A stretch of DNA of 64,000 bases from Klebsiella ornithinolytica NBRC 105727 = ATCC 31898. GTDB taxonomy: Bacteria > Pseudomonadota > Gammaproteobacteria > Enterobacterales > Enterobacteriaceae. The stretch is from positions 124,001 through 188,000 of the forward strand of contig NZ_BCYR01000008.1 in NCBI RefSeq assembly GCF_001598295.1. The letters run 5' to 3'. This document shows, one piece after another, positions 26,627-36,295 of the stretch. The translations under genes and the position numbers were made by a program. Position 1 is the first letter of the stretch, and each line of letters starts with the position of its first letter. Under the pieces are notes generated by a model. The model worked only from the letters and a program-made list of their open reading frames with translations, had not been told where the DNA came from and ran no database searches.

Positions 26627-27289
26627 TTACTGGAGCGGGCTCAGGGTGATCTCTACGCGACGGTTTTGCGCTTTCCCTTCCGCCGTGGTGTTGCTGGCGA
26701 TGGGGTTCGCCGGGCCCATGCCGCTGGTGCGAATACGGTTTGCCGCCACGCCCTGGGTGATGAGGGCGCTGGCAACGCTGTCGGCGCGCTGCTGCGACAG
26801 GCGCATATTCAGATCCTGACCGCCGGTGCTGTCGGTGTAACCCACGACGTTAACCGCGGTTTTCTCATACTCTTTCAGCACCATGGCCACGCCGGTCAGG
26901 GTGTTCGCCCCGGCCGGTTTCAGGTTGGCGCTGCTGCTGTCAAAGGTGACGTTATTTGGCATGTTCAGCACGATGTTATCGCCATTTCGCGTCACGCTGA
27001 CGCCCGTTCCCTGCATTTTCTCGCGCAGTTTTGCTTCCTGCACATCCATGTAATAACCGATGCCGCCGCCCAGCGCCGCCCCGGCCGCTGCGCCAATCAG
27101 CGCGCCTTTGCCGCGATCTTTTTTCGACGAGGAGAGTGCGCCGACGCCCGCGCCGACCAGCGAGCCGATCCCGGCGCCGATGCCGGATTTCCCCGCTTCG
27201 CGTTCGCCGGTATACGGATTGGTGGTACAGCCAGAAATCGCCAGGGTGCCGCTAACCACAGCCGCAATCATGAGTACGCGTTTTTTCAT
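26627..27289 (-). CDS. yiaD: OmpA-like outer membrane lipoprotein YiaD
   Basis: A 220-residue lipoprotein. The signal peptide ends at lipobox LAISGC, followed by TTNPYTGEREAGKSGIGAG. A glycine-zipper region (GAGIGSLVGAGVGAL, GAAAGAALGGGIGYYMD) spans about residues 35-82. A C-terminal OmpA/MotB peptidoglycan-binding domain (residues 115-215) carries YTDSTGGQDLNMRLSQQRADSVASAL and the final RRVEITLSP. It anchors the outer membrane to peptidoglycan; in E. coli, YiaD was found as a suppressor of envelope-assembly defects. AAGGAAATAAC precedes the ATG. Divergent from bisC. Confidence 0.93.
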   Translation of the reverse strand: MKKRVLMIAAVVSGTLAISGCTTNPYTGEREAGKSGIGAGIGSLVGAGVGALSSSKKDRGKGALIGAAAGAALGGGIGYYMDVQEAKLREKMQGTGVSVTRNGDNIVLNMPNNVTFDSSSANLKPAGANTLTGVAMVLKEYEKTAVNVVGYTDSTGGQDLNMRLSQQRADSVASALITQGVAANRIRTSGMGPANPIASNTTAEGKAQNRRVEITLSPLQ

Positions 27290-27456
27290 GTTATTTCCTT
27301 AATCCTTTTTATTCTTTGTCACAGCGCGCGTGACGGTTGATTATGACGCCCAATTACGTAGAAAATTCCCCGGACCGGCTCTCTTTTTGTAAATAACATT
27401 GAACGGTCGTGTCACTGACCGTCACAACACCTGCATTCGCTGACCAGGAGCTCGCT

Positions 27457-29787
27457 TTGCCAACCTCATCTGCAACCAAAACCATCTTAACCGCGGCTCA
27501 CTGGGGGCCTATGCTGGTTGAAACGGATGGTGAAAATGTCCTCTCTTCCCGCGGTGCGCTGGAGACCTCTTTCGCCAACTCCTTGCAAACCGCGGTGCGC
27601 GAGCAGGTACACAGCAAAACCCGCGTCCGCTATCCGATGGTACGTAAAGGTTTCCTTGCTTCGCCGGATAGTCCGCAGGGCGTGCGTGGCCAGGACGAGT
27701 TTGTGCGGGTGAGCTGGCAGGAGGCATTGGATCTTATCCACGCACAGCATCGGCGGATTCGGGAAAGCTACGGCCCGGCATCGATTTTTGCCGGCTCCTA
27801 CGGCTGGCGTTCTAACGGCGTACTCCACAAGGCGGCGACGTTGCTGCAGCGCTACATGAGCCTGGCTGGCGGATATACCGGACATCTGGGGGATTATTCC
27901 ACCGGCGCGGCACAGGCGATCATGCCCTATGTGGTTGGCGGCAATGAGGTTTATCAGCAGCAGACCAGCTGGCCGATGGTACTGGAACATAGCGATGTGG
28001 TGGTACTCTGGAGCGCCAACCCGCTGAATACGCTAAAAATTGCCTGGAACGCTTCCGATGAGCAGGGGATCCCATGGTTCGATCGGTTGCGCAAAAGCGG
28101 GAAGCGGGTGATCTGCATCGATCCGATGCGATCGGAAACGGCGGAATTCTTTGGCGAGGCGGGCGAATGGATCGCTCCGCATATGGGTACGGATGTCGCG
28201 ATGATGCTCGGCATTGCCCATACGCTGGTGGAAAACGGCTGGCAGGATGAGGCGTTTCTCGCCCGCTGTACCAGCGGCTATGACGTTTTTGCCCGCTATC
28301 TGACCGGTGAAAGCGATGGCACGCCGAAAACCGCAGAGTGGGCGGCGGAGATTTGCGGCGTCAGCGCGGATAAGCTCCGCGAGCTGGCAGCGCTATTCCA
28401 TGACAATACCACCATGCTGATGTCTGGTTGGGGGATGCAGCGCCAGCAGTTTGGCGAGCAGAAGCACTGGATGCTGGTGACGCTTGCCGCGATGCTGGGG
28501 CAGATTGGTACCCCCGGCGGCGGTTTTGGCCTTTCCTACCACTTCGCCAACGGCGGCAACCCGACCCGCCGGGCGGCGGTGCTGGCTTCGATGCAAGGCT
28601 GCGTGGCGGGCGGTACCGAGGCGGTCGAAAAAATACCGGTGGCGCGTATTGTGGAAGCGCTGGAAAACCCCGGCGCGCCGTATCAACACAACGGAATGGA
28701 CCGGCATTTTCCGGATATTCGCTTCGTCTGGTGGTGCGGCGGCGCGAACTTTACCCACCATCAGGATACTAACCGCTTGATTCGGGCCTGGCAGAAGCCG
28801 GAGCTTATCGTCATTTCGGAGTGCTTCTGGACCGCCGCCGCCCGCCATGCCGATATTGTCCTGCCGGCGACAACCTCGTTTGAACGTCACGATATGACCA
28901 TGACCGGCGATTACAGTAACCAGCACCTGGTGCCGATGAAGCGCGTGGTCGCGCCGCGCGATGAAGCCCGGGATGATTTTGACGTTTTTGCCGATCTCAG
29001 CGAGCGCTGGGAAGAGGGAGGGCGCGCGCGTTTTACCGAAGGGAAAACCGATCTACAGTGGCTGGAGACCTTCTATCAGATTGCCGCGCAACGCGGGGCG
29101 AGCCAGCAGGTGACGCTACCGCCATTTGACCAGTTCTGGCAGGCTAACCAGCTGATAGAAATGCCGGAAAATCCGGAAAATGCCCGTTTTGCCCGTTTCG
29201 CGGCATTTCGTGCCGATCCGCAGGCCAGTCCGCTGAAAACCGCGAGCGGCAAAATTGAAATTCACTCTCCAACGATTGCCGGCTTTGCCTACCCGGACTG
29301 TCCACCGCATCCAATGTGGCTGGAACCGGACGAGTGGCACGGCAATGCTCAGCCCGGCCAGCTGCAGGTGCTGTCCGCTCATCCGGCGCATCGTCTGCAC
29401 AGCCAGCTGAACCATACGTCGCTGCGAGAAAAGTACGCAGTTGCCGGTCGTGAGCCATTAACCCTTCATCCGCTGGACGCACAGGCGCGCAATATTGCTG
29501 ACGGCGATGTCGTGCGGGTGTGGAATGCCCGCGGCCAGGTGCTGGCCGGTGCCGTGGTGACGGAAGGTATTCGTCCAGGGGTTATCTGTTTACACGAAGG
29601 GGCCTGGCCTGATATCGACCCGCAGGCCGGTATCTGCAAAAACGGCGCGGTGAATGTTCTGACCAAAGATATTCCGACTTCGCGGCTGGGCAACGGCTGC
29701 GCCGGGAATACGGCGCTGGCGTGGCTGGAAAAATATGACGGCCCTGCGCTGACGCTTACGGCGTTTGATCCGCCGGCCAATGCATAA
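27457..29787 (+). CDS. bisC: Biotin sulfoxide reductase BisC
   Basis: Cytoplasmic molybdopterin enzyme that reduces biotin sulfoxide and free methionine sulfoxide. The TTG at 27457 lies 6 bases after AGGAG and gives 776 residues, against 777 in E. coli. The GTG at 27409 has no ribosome site and would add 16 residues, so the rare TTG start is preferred. It is a DMSO-reductase-family protein: the core begins [25 protein letters not shown] holds the expected Mo-ligand Ser, and cofactor motifs are [26 protein letters not shown] and [11 protein letters not shown]. No iron-sulfur Cys motif or Tat signal is present, as expected. Its 3' end overlaps yiaC by 32 bases. Confidence 0.94.
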   Translation: MPTSSATKTILTAAHWGPMLVETDGENVLSSRGALETSFANSLQTAVREQVHSKTRVRYPMVRKGFLASPDSPQGVRGQDEFVRVSWQEALDLIHAQHRRIRESYGPASIFAGSYGWRSNGVLHKAATLLQRYMSLAGGYTGHLGDYSTGAAQAIMPYVVGGNEVYQQQTSWPMVLEHSDVVVLWSANPLNTLKIAWNASDEQGIPWFDRLRKSGKRVICIDPMRSETAEFFGEAGEWIAPHMGTDVAMMLGIAHTLVENGWQDEAFLARCTSGYDVFARYLTGESDGTPKTAEWAAEICGVSADKLRELAALFHDNTTMLMSGWGMQRQQFGEQKHWMLVTLAAMLGQIGTPGGGFGLSYHFANGGNPTRRAAVLASMQGCVAGGTEAVEKIPVARIVEALENPGAPYQHNGMDRHFPDIRFVWWCGGANFTHHQDTNRLIRAWQKPELIVISECFWTAAARHADIVLPATTSFERHDMTMTGDYSNQHLVPMKRVVAPRDEARDDFDVFADLSERWEEGGRARFTEGKTDLQWLETFYQIAAQRGASQQVTLPPFDQFWQANQLIEMPENPENARFARFAAFRADPQASPLKTASGKIEIHSPTIAGFAYPDCPPHPMWLEPDEWHGNAQPGQLQVLSAHPAHRLHSQLNHTSLREKYAVAGREPLTLHPLDAQARNIADGDVVRVWNARGQVLAGAVVTEGIRPGVICLHEGAWPDIDPQAGICKNGAVNVLTKDIPTSRLGNGCAGNTALAWLEKYDGPALTLTAFDPPANA

Positions 29788-30196
29788 TCCAGGTCGGCTG
29801 TAGCGTATCGTCCTGCCATGCGCAGTCTTCTATCCGGAAGCCTTGCGCATGGTAGAAATTCACCGCCTGAACGTTTTTCTGGTAAACCTCGAGACTGAGC
29901 CAGCGGTAATGCTGTTTGACCTCGTCCAGCAGCGCGCTGCCGATGCCGCGGCGAATTGCGTCCGGCGCGACAAACAGCGCACCGATAAAGCGGGACTCCA
30001 TCACGCTGACAAAACCTTTTATCGTCGCGTTCTCTTCCCACACCCAGGTGCTGGCTGCAGGCAGGTAGACATCGCGTACAACGGCGACACTCTCGTGCCA
30101 GTACGTTTCGTTGATAAAGGGATGGGCATGAATCGTGCTTTCCAGCCACAGCGTGAGCAGCGGCCGGGTCTCTTTAGCGTCCCACTTGCGGATCAT
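29756..30196 (-). CDS. yiaC: N-acetyltransferase YiaC (GNAT)
   Basis: A 146-residue GNAT-family acetyltransferase, equal in length to E. coli YiaC. The acetyl-CoA motif is [18 protein letters not shown] (near residue 78), followed by [20 protein letters not shown]. coli YiaC acetylates lysines of many proteins. GGAGG lies 6 bases before the ATG at 30196 and only 3 before the ATG at 30199, so 30196 is chosen. It overlaps the end of tag by 23 bases (30174-30196), suggesting coupled translation. Confidence 0.92.
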   Translation of the reverse strand: MIRKWDAKETRPLLTLWLESTIHAHPFINETYWHESVAVVRDVYLPAASTWVWEENATIKGFVSVMESRFIGALFVAPDAIRRGIGSALLDEVKQHYRWLSLEVYQKNVQAVNFYHAQGFRIEDCAWQDDTLQPTWIMHWPADQTP

Positions 30197-30755
30197 CATC
30201 GCCTCCCGGGTGACAGAAGCAGCTCGTCAGGTGATCGTTGACCAGCCCGCAGGCCTGCATAAAGGAGTAGCAGATGGTGGAACCAACAAACTTAAAACCG
30301 CGCTTTTTCAGCGCCTTTGAGAGGGCGTCGGAGGCCGGTGTGGTGGTGGGTATCTCCGCCAGGGTGGCGGCATGGGAGATCTGTGGCTGATTCTCGACGA
30401 AAGACCAGACAAAGTCGCTAAACGATTCGCCGCTCTCTTCCATGGTCAGGAAGGCGCGGGCGTTGCCAATAATGGCCTGAATTTTCCCGCGATGGCGAAT
30501 AATTCCCGCGTCCTGGAGCAGGCGCTCGATATCTGCCTCATTCATGGCGGCGACGCGAACCGGATCGAACTGATGAAAGGCCTGGCGATAATTTTCACGT
30601 TTTTTCAACACCGTAATCCACGACAGACCGGCCTGCTGGCCCTCAAGGCAGATCATTTCGAACAGTTTGCGGGCATCTCTTTGCGCAACGCCCCACTCGT
30701 TATCATGGTACTGGATGTAAAGCGGGTCCTGGCTTACCCAACCGCAGCGCTGCAT
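30174..30755 (-). CDS. tag: 3-methyladenine DNA glycosylase I (Tag)
   Basis: Constitutive glycosylase that removes 3-methyladenine from DNA. Of 193 residues it is slightly longer than E. coli Tag (187) at the C-terminus. The sequence begins MQRCGWVSQDPLYIQYHDNEWG and contains WITVLKKRENYRQAFHQFDP and ALKKRGFKFVGSTICYSFMQACGLVNDH. The zinc-binding set appears complete: Cys4, His17, and the His and Cys of NDHLTSCFC near the end. GGGAGAGAGAC precedes the ATG. Confidence 0.96.
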   Translation of the reverse strand: MQRCGWVSQDPLYIQYHDNEWGVAQRDARKLFEMICLEGQQAGLSWITVLKKRENYRQAFHQFDPVRVAAMNEADIERLLQDAGIIRHRGKIQAIIGNARAFLTMEESGESFSDFVWSFVENQPQISHAATLAEIPTTTPASDALSKALKKRGFKFVGSTICYSFMQACGLVNDHLTSCFCHPGGDDDPQVGR

Positions 30756-30983
30756 GTCTCTCTCCCTTTAGCAATAAAACTTACGCGTTCGCCTTGACGG
30801 CTGAAAGATAAAGATAATAGTTAATACAGGGATACCACTCTCAAATATACCCGCCATTATTCAGGTTGCATGTGCATTGGCTGCATTCGTTCGCCCAATC
30901 ACATAATTCAGGGTATTCAGGGAAGCCCGTCCCATAAAAACACAGCAATAATGCCGGTTTGGCTCTTTTCTGGAGTCGCATTA

Positions 30984-31628
30984 ATGATAATAAAGAAATG
31001 CAATGGCCTTCGGGGGATTATGCTCCCGGCGTGCGCAGTTGTCTGGGTCTCGTTTATCAGTGGCGCGAATGCCTGGCAACAGGAATATATCGCTATCGAT
31101 ACCAAAAGTAATACCCCTGAACGCTATACGTGGGATAGCGATCACCAACCCCGCTATGAAGATATTCTGGCGGAGCGGATGAATGCGTCCGGCGATCTTC
31201 CCGGTATTGCGCTGAATCAGGCGGTGGCGCCGCCGGATAGCGGCCGCGGGATGAGCGTGGGATGGAATTTTACTCTGGCCAACGGCGTCACTTCCGGCCC
31301 GGTGGCGAGTTTGCGTAGCGAGGTGATATCGACCGCACCCGCGCGCCGCGCGCCAGACAACCCCTACGTGAATACGCTTGGCTGGCGTATGGATTATCAG
31401 GCGCTATGGGGCGTCCATCCGTGGGCGCAGGTGAGCTACAACCAGCCGCTCTCTTCGGATCTGATGGGCCCTAATCGCGGTCAGGATGGCGCCTGGCGCG
31501 ATGTCACCTTCGGGGCGGATATGGCCCTCAATTCACACCTTGCGGCCTGGGCGGCATTATCGCAGGCGGAGAATACGACAACGGGCGCCAACTATCTCTA
31601 TGTGATGGGGGTGAGCGCTAACTTTTAG
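30984..31628 (+). CDS. yhjY: YhjY-like exported beta-barrel-domain protein
   Basis: A 214-residue reading from 30984, chosen because GGAG lies 8 bases upstream and it starts a signal peptide (MIIKKCNGLRGIMLPACAVV, cleavage near ANA-WQQ). The frame extends up to 30870, so a longer product is possible. The C-terminal 130 residues alternate polar and apolar positions (VNTLGWRMDYQALWGVHPWAQVSYNQP and FGADMALNSHLAAWAALSQAE) and end in GVSANF, a typical outer-membrane barrel C-terminus. The position between tag and yhjX matches E. coli yhjY, an uncharacterised autotransporter-barrel-like protein. Function is unknown. Confidence 0.65.
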   Translation: MIIKKCNGLRGIMLPACAVVWVSFISGANAWQQEYIAIDTKSNTPERYTWDSDHQPRYEDILAERMNASGDLPGIALNQAVAPPDSGRGMSVGWNFTLANGVTSGPVASLRSEVISTAPARRAPDNPYVNTLGWRMDYQALWGVHPWAQVSYNQPLSSDLMGPNRGQDGAWRDVTFGADMALNSHLAAWAALSQAENTTTGANYLYVMGVSANF

Positions 31629-31767
31629 CCTTTATTTAGCATGCGTGAAACGTTCTTGTTACCTAAAAAACACAGTAATGGCGCATTGTTGTAAGATAGT
31701 AGTCACTAACTTATTTCTGCTGCGGTCATGCGCCTGCCTTTTTCAATGTCATTCATTCCGGCTCACA

Positions 31768-31798
31768 TGCATTTCATTCCTTGCTGATGGCATTTCAT
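31768..31798 (+). promoter_or_regulatory. YpdB-type tandem site upstream of yhjX
   Basis: TGCATTTCAT (31768-31777) and GGCATTTCAT (31789-31798) are separated by exactly 11 bases. The E. coli YpdB site is GGCATTTCAT-N11-GGCATTTCAT as I recall it. It lies 69 bases before the yhjX start, so induction by the YpdAB pyruvate-sensing system is likely conserved. Confidence 0.85.
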
Positions 31799-31867
31799 GC
31801 CTTTTTTACCCTGGCGTTCAGGTGACTTCGCTATTGTGGCGGCAGTTAATTATTCAGGATATCTGCT

Positions 31868-33070
31868 ATGAACGCTGCAAACAGTCAATATACCCGCTGG
31901 CTTACGCTGGCCGGCACGATCGTCACACAATTCGCGCTGGGATCGGTTTATACATGGAGTTTGTTCAACAGTTCCCTTTCCGCAAAACTGGACGAACCGG
32001 TAAGCCAGGTGGCTTTCTCCTTCGGTCTGTTAAGCCTCGGTCTGGCGCTATCCTCTTCTGTCGCCGGTAAACTGCAGGAACGCTTTGGCGTCAGACGCGT
32101 CACGATGGCGTCCGGTGTTCTGCTGGGGCTCGGCTTTTTCCTGACCGCTCACGCCAACAGCCTGATGATGCTCTGGCTCAGCGCAGGCCTGTTGGTGGGC
32201 CTGGCGGACGGCGCGGGCTATCTACTGACGCTCTCCAACTGCGTGAAGTGGTTCCCGGAGCGTAAAGGGCTGATTTCCGCCTTTTCCATCGGTTCCTATG
32301 GCCTCGGTAGCCTCGGGTTCAAATTTATTGATAGCCACCTGCTGGCCACCGTCGGGCTGGAGAAAACCTTTATTATCTGGGGCGCCATTGTCCTGGTGAT
32401 GATTGTCTTCGGCGCCACCTTAATGAAAGATGCGCCGAATCATACCGCCGCCTCGCATAATGGCGTGGTGGAGAATGACTTCACGCTGGCCGAGTCGATG
32501 CGTAAACCGCAGTACTGGATGCTCGCCGTGATGTTCCTGACGGCCTGCATGAGCGGTCTGTATGTTATTGGCGTCGCGAAAGATATCGCGCAAGGGATGG
32601 TGCATCTGGATGTCGCGACGGCGGCGAATGCGGTCACCGTTATCTCTATCGCCAACCTGAGCGGACGTCTGGTTCTGGGGATTCTGTCGGATAAAATTTC
32701 CCGTATCCGCGTCATTACTATCGGTCAGGTGGTTTCCCTGGTCGGCATGGCTGCGCTGCTGTTCGCGCCGCTGAACGCCACAACCTTCTTTGCCGCGATT
32801 GCCTGCGTCGCCTTTAACTTCGGTGGAACGATTACCGTGTTCCCGTCGCTGGTCAGTGAATTTTTCGGTCTGAATAATCTGGCAAAAAACTACGGCGTCA
32901 TCTATCTGGGCTTTGGTATCGGCAGCATCTGCGGATCGCTGATTGCCTCGCTGTTCGGTGGGTTCTACGTGACCTTCTGCGTTATCTTTGCCCTGCTGAT
33001 TCTCTCCCTGGCGCTCTCGACGACGATTCGCCAGCCGAAAGGTGAAGTTTACAGCGAAGCCCACGCCTGA
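31868..33070 (+). CDS. yhjX: MFS transporter YhjX, YpdB-regulated
   Basis: A 400-residue major facilitator protein of the oxalate/formate antiporter-like family, almost the length of E. coli YhjX (402). It has twelve hydrophobic segments. Motifs include QFALGSVYTWSLFN in helix 1, GKLQERFGVRRV in the helix 2-3 loop and SNCVKWFPERKGLISAF after helix 4. In E. coli it is the main target of YpdAB, switched on by extracellular pyruvate, and it has been proposed as a pyruvate transporter. CAGGATAT precedes the ATG. Confidence 0.93.
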   Translation: MNAANSQYTRWLTLAGTIVTQFALGSVYTWSLFNSSLSAKLDEPVSQVAFSFGLLSLGLALSSSVAGKLQERFGVRRVTMASGVLLGLGFFLTAHANSLMMLWLSAGLLVGLADGAGYLLTLSNCVKWFPERKGLISAFSIGSYGLGSLGFKFIDSHLLATVGLEKTFIIWGAIVLVMIVFGATLMKDAPNHTAASHNGVVENDFTLAESMRKPQYWMLAVMFLTACMSGLYVIGVAKDIAQGMVHLDVATAANAVTVISIANLSGRLVLGILSDKISRIRVITIGQVVSLVGMAALLFAPLNATTFFAAIACVAFNFGGTITVFPSLVSEFFGLNNLAKNYGVIYLGFGIGSICGSLIASLFGGFYVTFCVIFALLILSLALSTTIRQPKGEVYSEAHA

Positions 33071-33433
33071 TACGCCCTCTTTGCGGCGTCATACCGATAT
33101 TCCTGAGCTATTTGTGCCTGTCCAACCAAATGTTTTGTAAATGTTTGGTTGGATCACACTCCCACCTGGTACTTTTTCCTTTCTCTGTGGTCTACTTAGC
33201 GCGCTTTGTAGAGGTTTCTTATACTCTCCGTCCTTCAAACTGCCTTATTGTTGACTGCGCTCGTTCGCCTCAGTCACTTACTTGAGTAAGCTCCAGAGGA
33301 TTCACGAGCCCGTCGCCTCAAGGCATCTCGAATGGGTTTGAGTAGTTAATCAACCTGAACGCACCCTATTAACCTGCCCGCTTATATCGCGTAAGTCAGG
33401 TGGTTTTATCTCTTCTTTTTCCAGGTTTCATGC
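33071..33433. other. Gap between yhjX and eptB with strong hairpins
   Basis: These 363 bases have no gene. ACGCC and GGCGT arms follow the yhjX stop. TCCAACCAAA (33121-33130) and TTTGGTTGGA (33144-33153) form a perfect 10-bp stem. An imperfect hairpin about 50-60 bases long is centred at 33284, with CTCGT/ACGAG outer and CTTAC/GTAAG inner arms; it resembles a dispersed enterobacterial palindrome I recall but cannot name. The eptB promoter must also lie here. Confidence 0.55.
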
Positions 33434-35125
33434 ATGAATTATATTAGAACGATGACACAGCAGAAAGTCAGCCTTTGGCTGGCGCTGTACATCGGCTGGT
33501 TTATGAACGTTGCTGTGCTTTTCCGTCGCCTTGATGGTTATGCGCAGGAATTTACCCTCTGGAAAGGGCTTTCCGGGATTGTGGAACTGGTTGCCACCGT
33601 GCTGGTGACGTTTTTCCTGCTACGTGTTCTGTCGCTGCTGGGGCGGCGCGTCTGGCGAATACTCGCCACGTTGGTGGTGATTTTCTCCGCTGCCGCCAGC
33701 TATTACATGACCTTCCTGAACGTGGTGATTGGCTACGGCATCATTGCGTCGGTGATGACCACGGATATCGACCTCTCTCAGGAGGTGGTGGGTTGGTATT
33801 TGATTCTGTGGCTGGCGCTGGTCAGCGCTCCGCCGCTGCTGCTTATCTGGAGTAACCGCTGCCAGCATACTCTGCTGCGGCAAATTCGGACGCCGGGCCA
33901 GCGGGTAAAAAATATCGCCATCGTTGCTCTCGCCGGGTTAATGGTCTGGGGACCGATTCGCCTGCTCGAACTGCGGCAGAAGGATGTTGAGCGTAGCTCT
34001 GAAGTCGATATGCCGAGCTACGGCGGGGTGATTGCCAACTCGTATCTGCCATCGAACTGGCTTTCCGCGCTGGGGCTGTACGCCTGGGCGCAGGTGGATG
34101 AGTCCTCAGATAACAAGTCGTTGATAAACCCTGCCAAAAAATTCACCTATGTCGAGCCGCAGGGCCTGGATGATACCTACGTGGTGTTCATTATCGGTGA
34201 AACCACCCGCTGGGACCATATGGGGATCCTGGGTTATAACCGCAATACCACGCCGAAGCTGGCTCAGGAGAAAAACCTGGTGGCCTTCCGCGGCTACTCC
34301 TGCGATACCGCGACCAAACTCTCTCTGCGCTGCATGTTTGTGCGTGAGGGTGGGGCGGAAGACAACCCGCAGCGAACGCTGAAAGAGCAAAACGTCTTTG
34401 CTGTCTTGCACCAGCTCGGCTTTACCGGCGACCTGTATGCGATGCAGAGCGAGATGTGGTTCTACAGCAATACCATGGCGAACAGCATTGCCTATCGTGA
34501 GCAGATTGGCGCTGAACCGCGTAACCGCGGCAAAAGCGTGGACGACATGCTGCTGGTGGATGAGGTTAAGCGCTCTTTGATGAAGAATGACCATGGTAAA
34601 CACCTGATTATTCTCCATACCAAAGGTTCACACTTTAACTATACCCAGCGTTACCCGCGCAGCTTTGCGCAGTGGCAGCCGGAGTGTGTGGGCGTGGACA
34701 GCAAATGCTCGAAAGCGGAGCTGATCAACTCTTACGATAATAGCGTGACCTATGTCGATCACTTTATCGTGAGCGTGCTGGACCAGCTGCGTGATAAGAA
34801 GGCGATTGTGTTCTATGCCGCCGATCACGGGGAGTCAATCAACGAGCACGAACACCTGCACGGTACGCCACGTAAGATGGCGCCGCCGGAACAGTTCCGT
34901 GTGCCGATGATGGTGTGGATGTCGGATAAATATCTGGCCGCGCCGGATCATGCTGCTTCGTTTGCCCGCCTCAAAGAGCAGGCGGCGATGAAAGTCCCGC
35001 GTCGTCATGTTGAGCTGTATGACACCATCATGGGTTGTCTGGGCTACACCTCGCCGGACGGTGGAATTAATGAGCATAACAACTGGTGCCGCGTTGCCGA
35101 TGCGGGGAAAACCGTGGCGAAATAG
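33434..35125 (+). CDS. eptB: Kdo2-lipid A phosphoethanolamine transferase EptB
   Basis: Inner-membrane enzyme of 563 residues, the E. coli length, that adds phosphoethanolamine to the outer Kdo of LPS. The N-terminus has about five membrane segments (residues 12-190). The periplasmic sulfatase-fold domain has VFIIGETTRWDHMGILGYNRNTTPKL with the first metal-binding Glu, SCDTATKLSLRCMFVR with the catalytic Thr, LHTKGSHFNYTQRYP and FYAADHGESI with metal-binding Asp and His. Two Cys pairs suggest disulfides. In E. coli it is controlled by sigma-E and the sRNA MgrR; no site is assigned here. Confidence 0.95.
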   Translation: MNYIRTMTQQKVSLWLALYIGWFMNVAVLFRRLDGYAQEFTLWKGLSGIVELVATVLVTFFLLRVLSLLGRRVWRILATLVVIFSAAASYYMTFLNVVIGYGIIASVMTTDIDLSQEVVGWYLILWLALVSAPPLLLIWSNRCQHTLLRQIRTPGQRVKNIAIVALAGLMVWGPIRLLELRQKDVERSSEVDMPSYGGVIANSYLPSNWLSALGLYAWAQVDESSDNKSLINPAKKFTYVEPQGLDDTYVVFIIGETTRWDHMGILGYNRNTTPKLAQEKNLVAFRGYSCDTATKLSLRCMFVREGGAEDNPQRTLKEQNVFAVLHQLGFTGDLYAMQSEMWFYSNTMANSIAYREQIGAEPRNRGKSVDDMLLVDEVKRSLMKNDHGKHLIILHTKGSHFNYTQRYPRSFAQWQPECVGVDSKCSKAELINSYDNSVTYVDHFIVSVLDQLRDKKAIVFYAADHGESINEHEHLHGTPRKMAPPEQFRVPMMVWMSDKYLAAPDHAASFARLKEQAAMKVPRRHVELYDTIMGCLGYTSPDGGINEHNNWCRVADAGKTVAK

Positions 35126-35163
35126 CGGGAGTGGCGAGTTTCTCGCCGCTTGAGCTATTTTTT
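35126..35163 (+). terminator. Terminator of eptB
   Basis: GGCGAG (35133-35138) pairs with CTCGCC (35142-35147) over a TTT loop, with an outer AG/CT extension. A run of six Ts begins 10 bases later. Confidence 0.7.
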
Positions 35164-35215
35164 CCAAATAAGGCATTGACGGGTGTGAGTCTCAGCAGTA
35201 AGATGCGCCCGCATT

Positions 35216-35374
<159 letters not shown>

Positions 35375-35392
35375 CCGAGCGTAGCGAGGGAA

Positions 35393-35408
35393 CGTTGCTT
35401 AAGCAACG
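35393..35408. repeat. Perfect 16-bp palindrome between the direct repeats
   Basis: CGTTGCTTAAGCAACG is fully self-complementary and lies in the 66-base GC-rich spacer between the two tRNA-derived repeats. Confidence 0.75.
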
Positions 35409-35440
35409 GCCCGCAGGGCGAGCCACGTAGTGGTGAGTCA

Positions 35441-35538
35441 TCCTCTATCACCGACCAAATTTAAAAGCCTGCTCAACGAGCAGGCTTTTTGCATCTGAAG
35501 CCGGTGAGGATGAGAATCTCCGGGGACAGAGGCTCGAC
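35441..35538. repeat. Direct repeat copy 2, tRNA-Pro 3' end remnant
   Basis: About 98 bases nearly identical to 35276-35374: the last 17 bases of tRNA-Pro including CCA, the terminator hairpin (with ACG for ATG in its loop) and the following tract. No complete tRNA precedes it, so it is a remnant of duplication or of past integration at the tRNA 3' end. Confidence 0.85.
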
Positions 35539-36262
35539 AATGCCTGCGGCCCTGACCGGTCATGTGTACCTCAGCAATTTTTAGCTGGCTTAACGCCCCT
35601 CAGGTCTATTTGCCGGTCTCCCTCTGCCGGCAGGAAAAACAGGCCTCTGCCCAAACCACCGTAAAAATGAGATCCCTTGCATCAATGGCGTTGAGCAGCG
35701 CGCCGGGCGCCACGATGTCGGAGTGTGATAGTTAACCAAAGTCACAAAAAAAGCACGAATCCTTGTTTCATGTTGTCTGTTAACTATTTTGTGACATCTT
35801 CCATTGTATTTTTTTATATATCTAAGGTTCTTTTTTCGCGAAGCTTATGGATAACTGCAGCATTTTCCGCTGTGCGTTTTAACGTTCGCGCTATTAATCG
35901 CTCACATATTGGCCACATCGTAATAAATTTTCACCATTTACCAGAATTGCTTATCACTAGCTGTTAAGAAGTATTAAGACATTTATGCTGCCTGCTCGCC
36001 GCTAGCATAAATTTCTCTGCTGAAAATAGCGTCTTGAAGTTTTTTTAATCTTTGCCTGCTGATTCTCACCCCGGATGTAAAACCCGGTTGGCTGTATTGA
36101 CGTTTACGCATTCTGTTGACAGATTGTAGGGCATGAGGGGCATTTCATGGAGAATCCGCACTGCAACTCAGGCGTTTTTGTGAAAGGAATCCCCATCTCT
36201 CATCCAGGCCTTCGGGCACCACCGACCAGACCGGGTAAAAAATAAATAAAGGCCTGGCGGAT
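35539..36262. other. Long gap upstream of dppA
   Basis: About 720 AT-rich bases without a convincing gene. An open frame at 35725-35967 has no ribosome site or recognisable protein. A TTGACG at 36097-36102 and a TTGACA at 36116-36121 are possible -35 boxes. The E. coli dppA transcript start, about 165 bases before the gene, would fall near 36131. No good -10 box is assigned. Confidence 0.5.
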
Positions 36263-36289
36263 ATATGCAAACAACATCACATTTGGAGC
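36263..36289 (+). promoter_or_regulatory. GcvB-like target site and ribosome site of dppA
   Basis: The CA-rich stretch GCAAACAACATCACATTTGG lies just before GGAG and the dppA ATG. In E. coli and Salmonella the sRNA GcvB pairs with a nearly identical sequence there and blocks dppA translation. The sRNA gene is not in this window. Confidence 0.7.
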
Positions 36290-36295
36290 AGAATA

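Noticed and set aside
30870-30983. Longer N-terminus of the YhjY-like protein
   Set aside because: The frame is open but the added residues hold no ribosome site and would bury the signal peptide; the start at 30984 has GGAG at good spacing. A longer form cannot be fully excluded.
35725-35967. 80-residue open frame upstream of dppA
   Set aside because: No ribosome site, AT-rich region, no recognisable domain; it lies where the dppA promoter and leader are expected.
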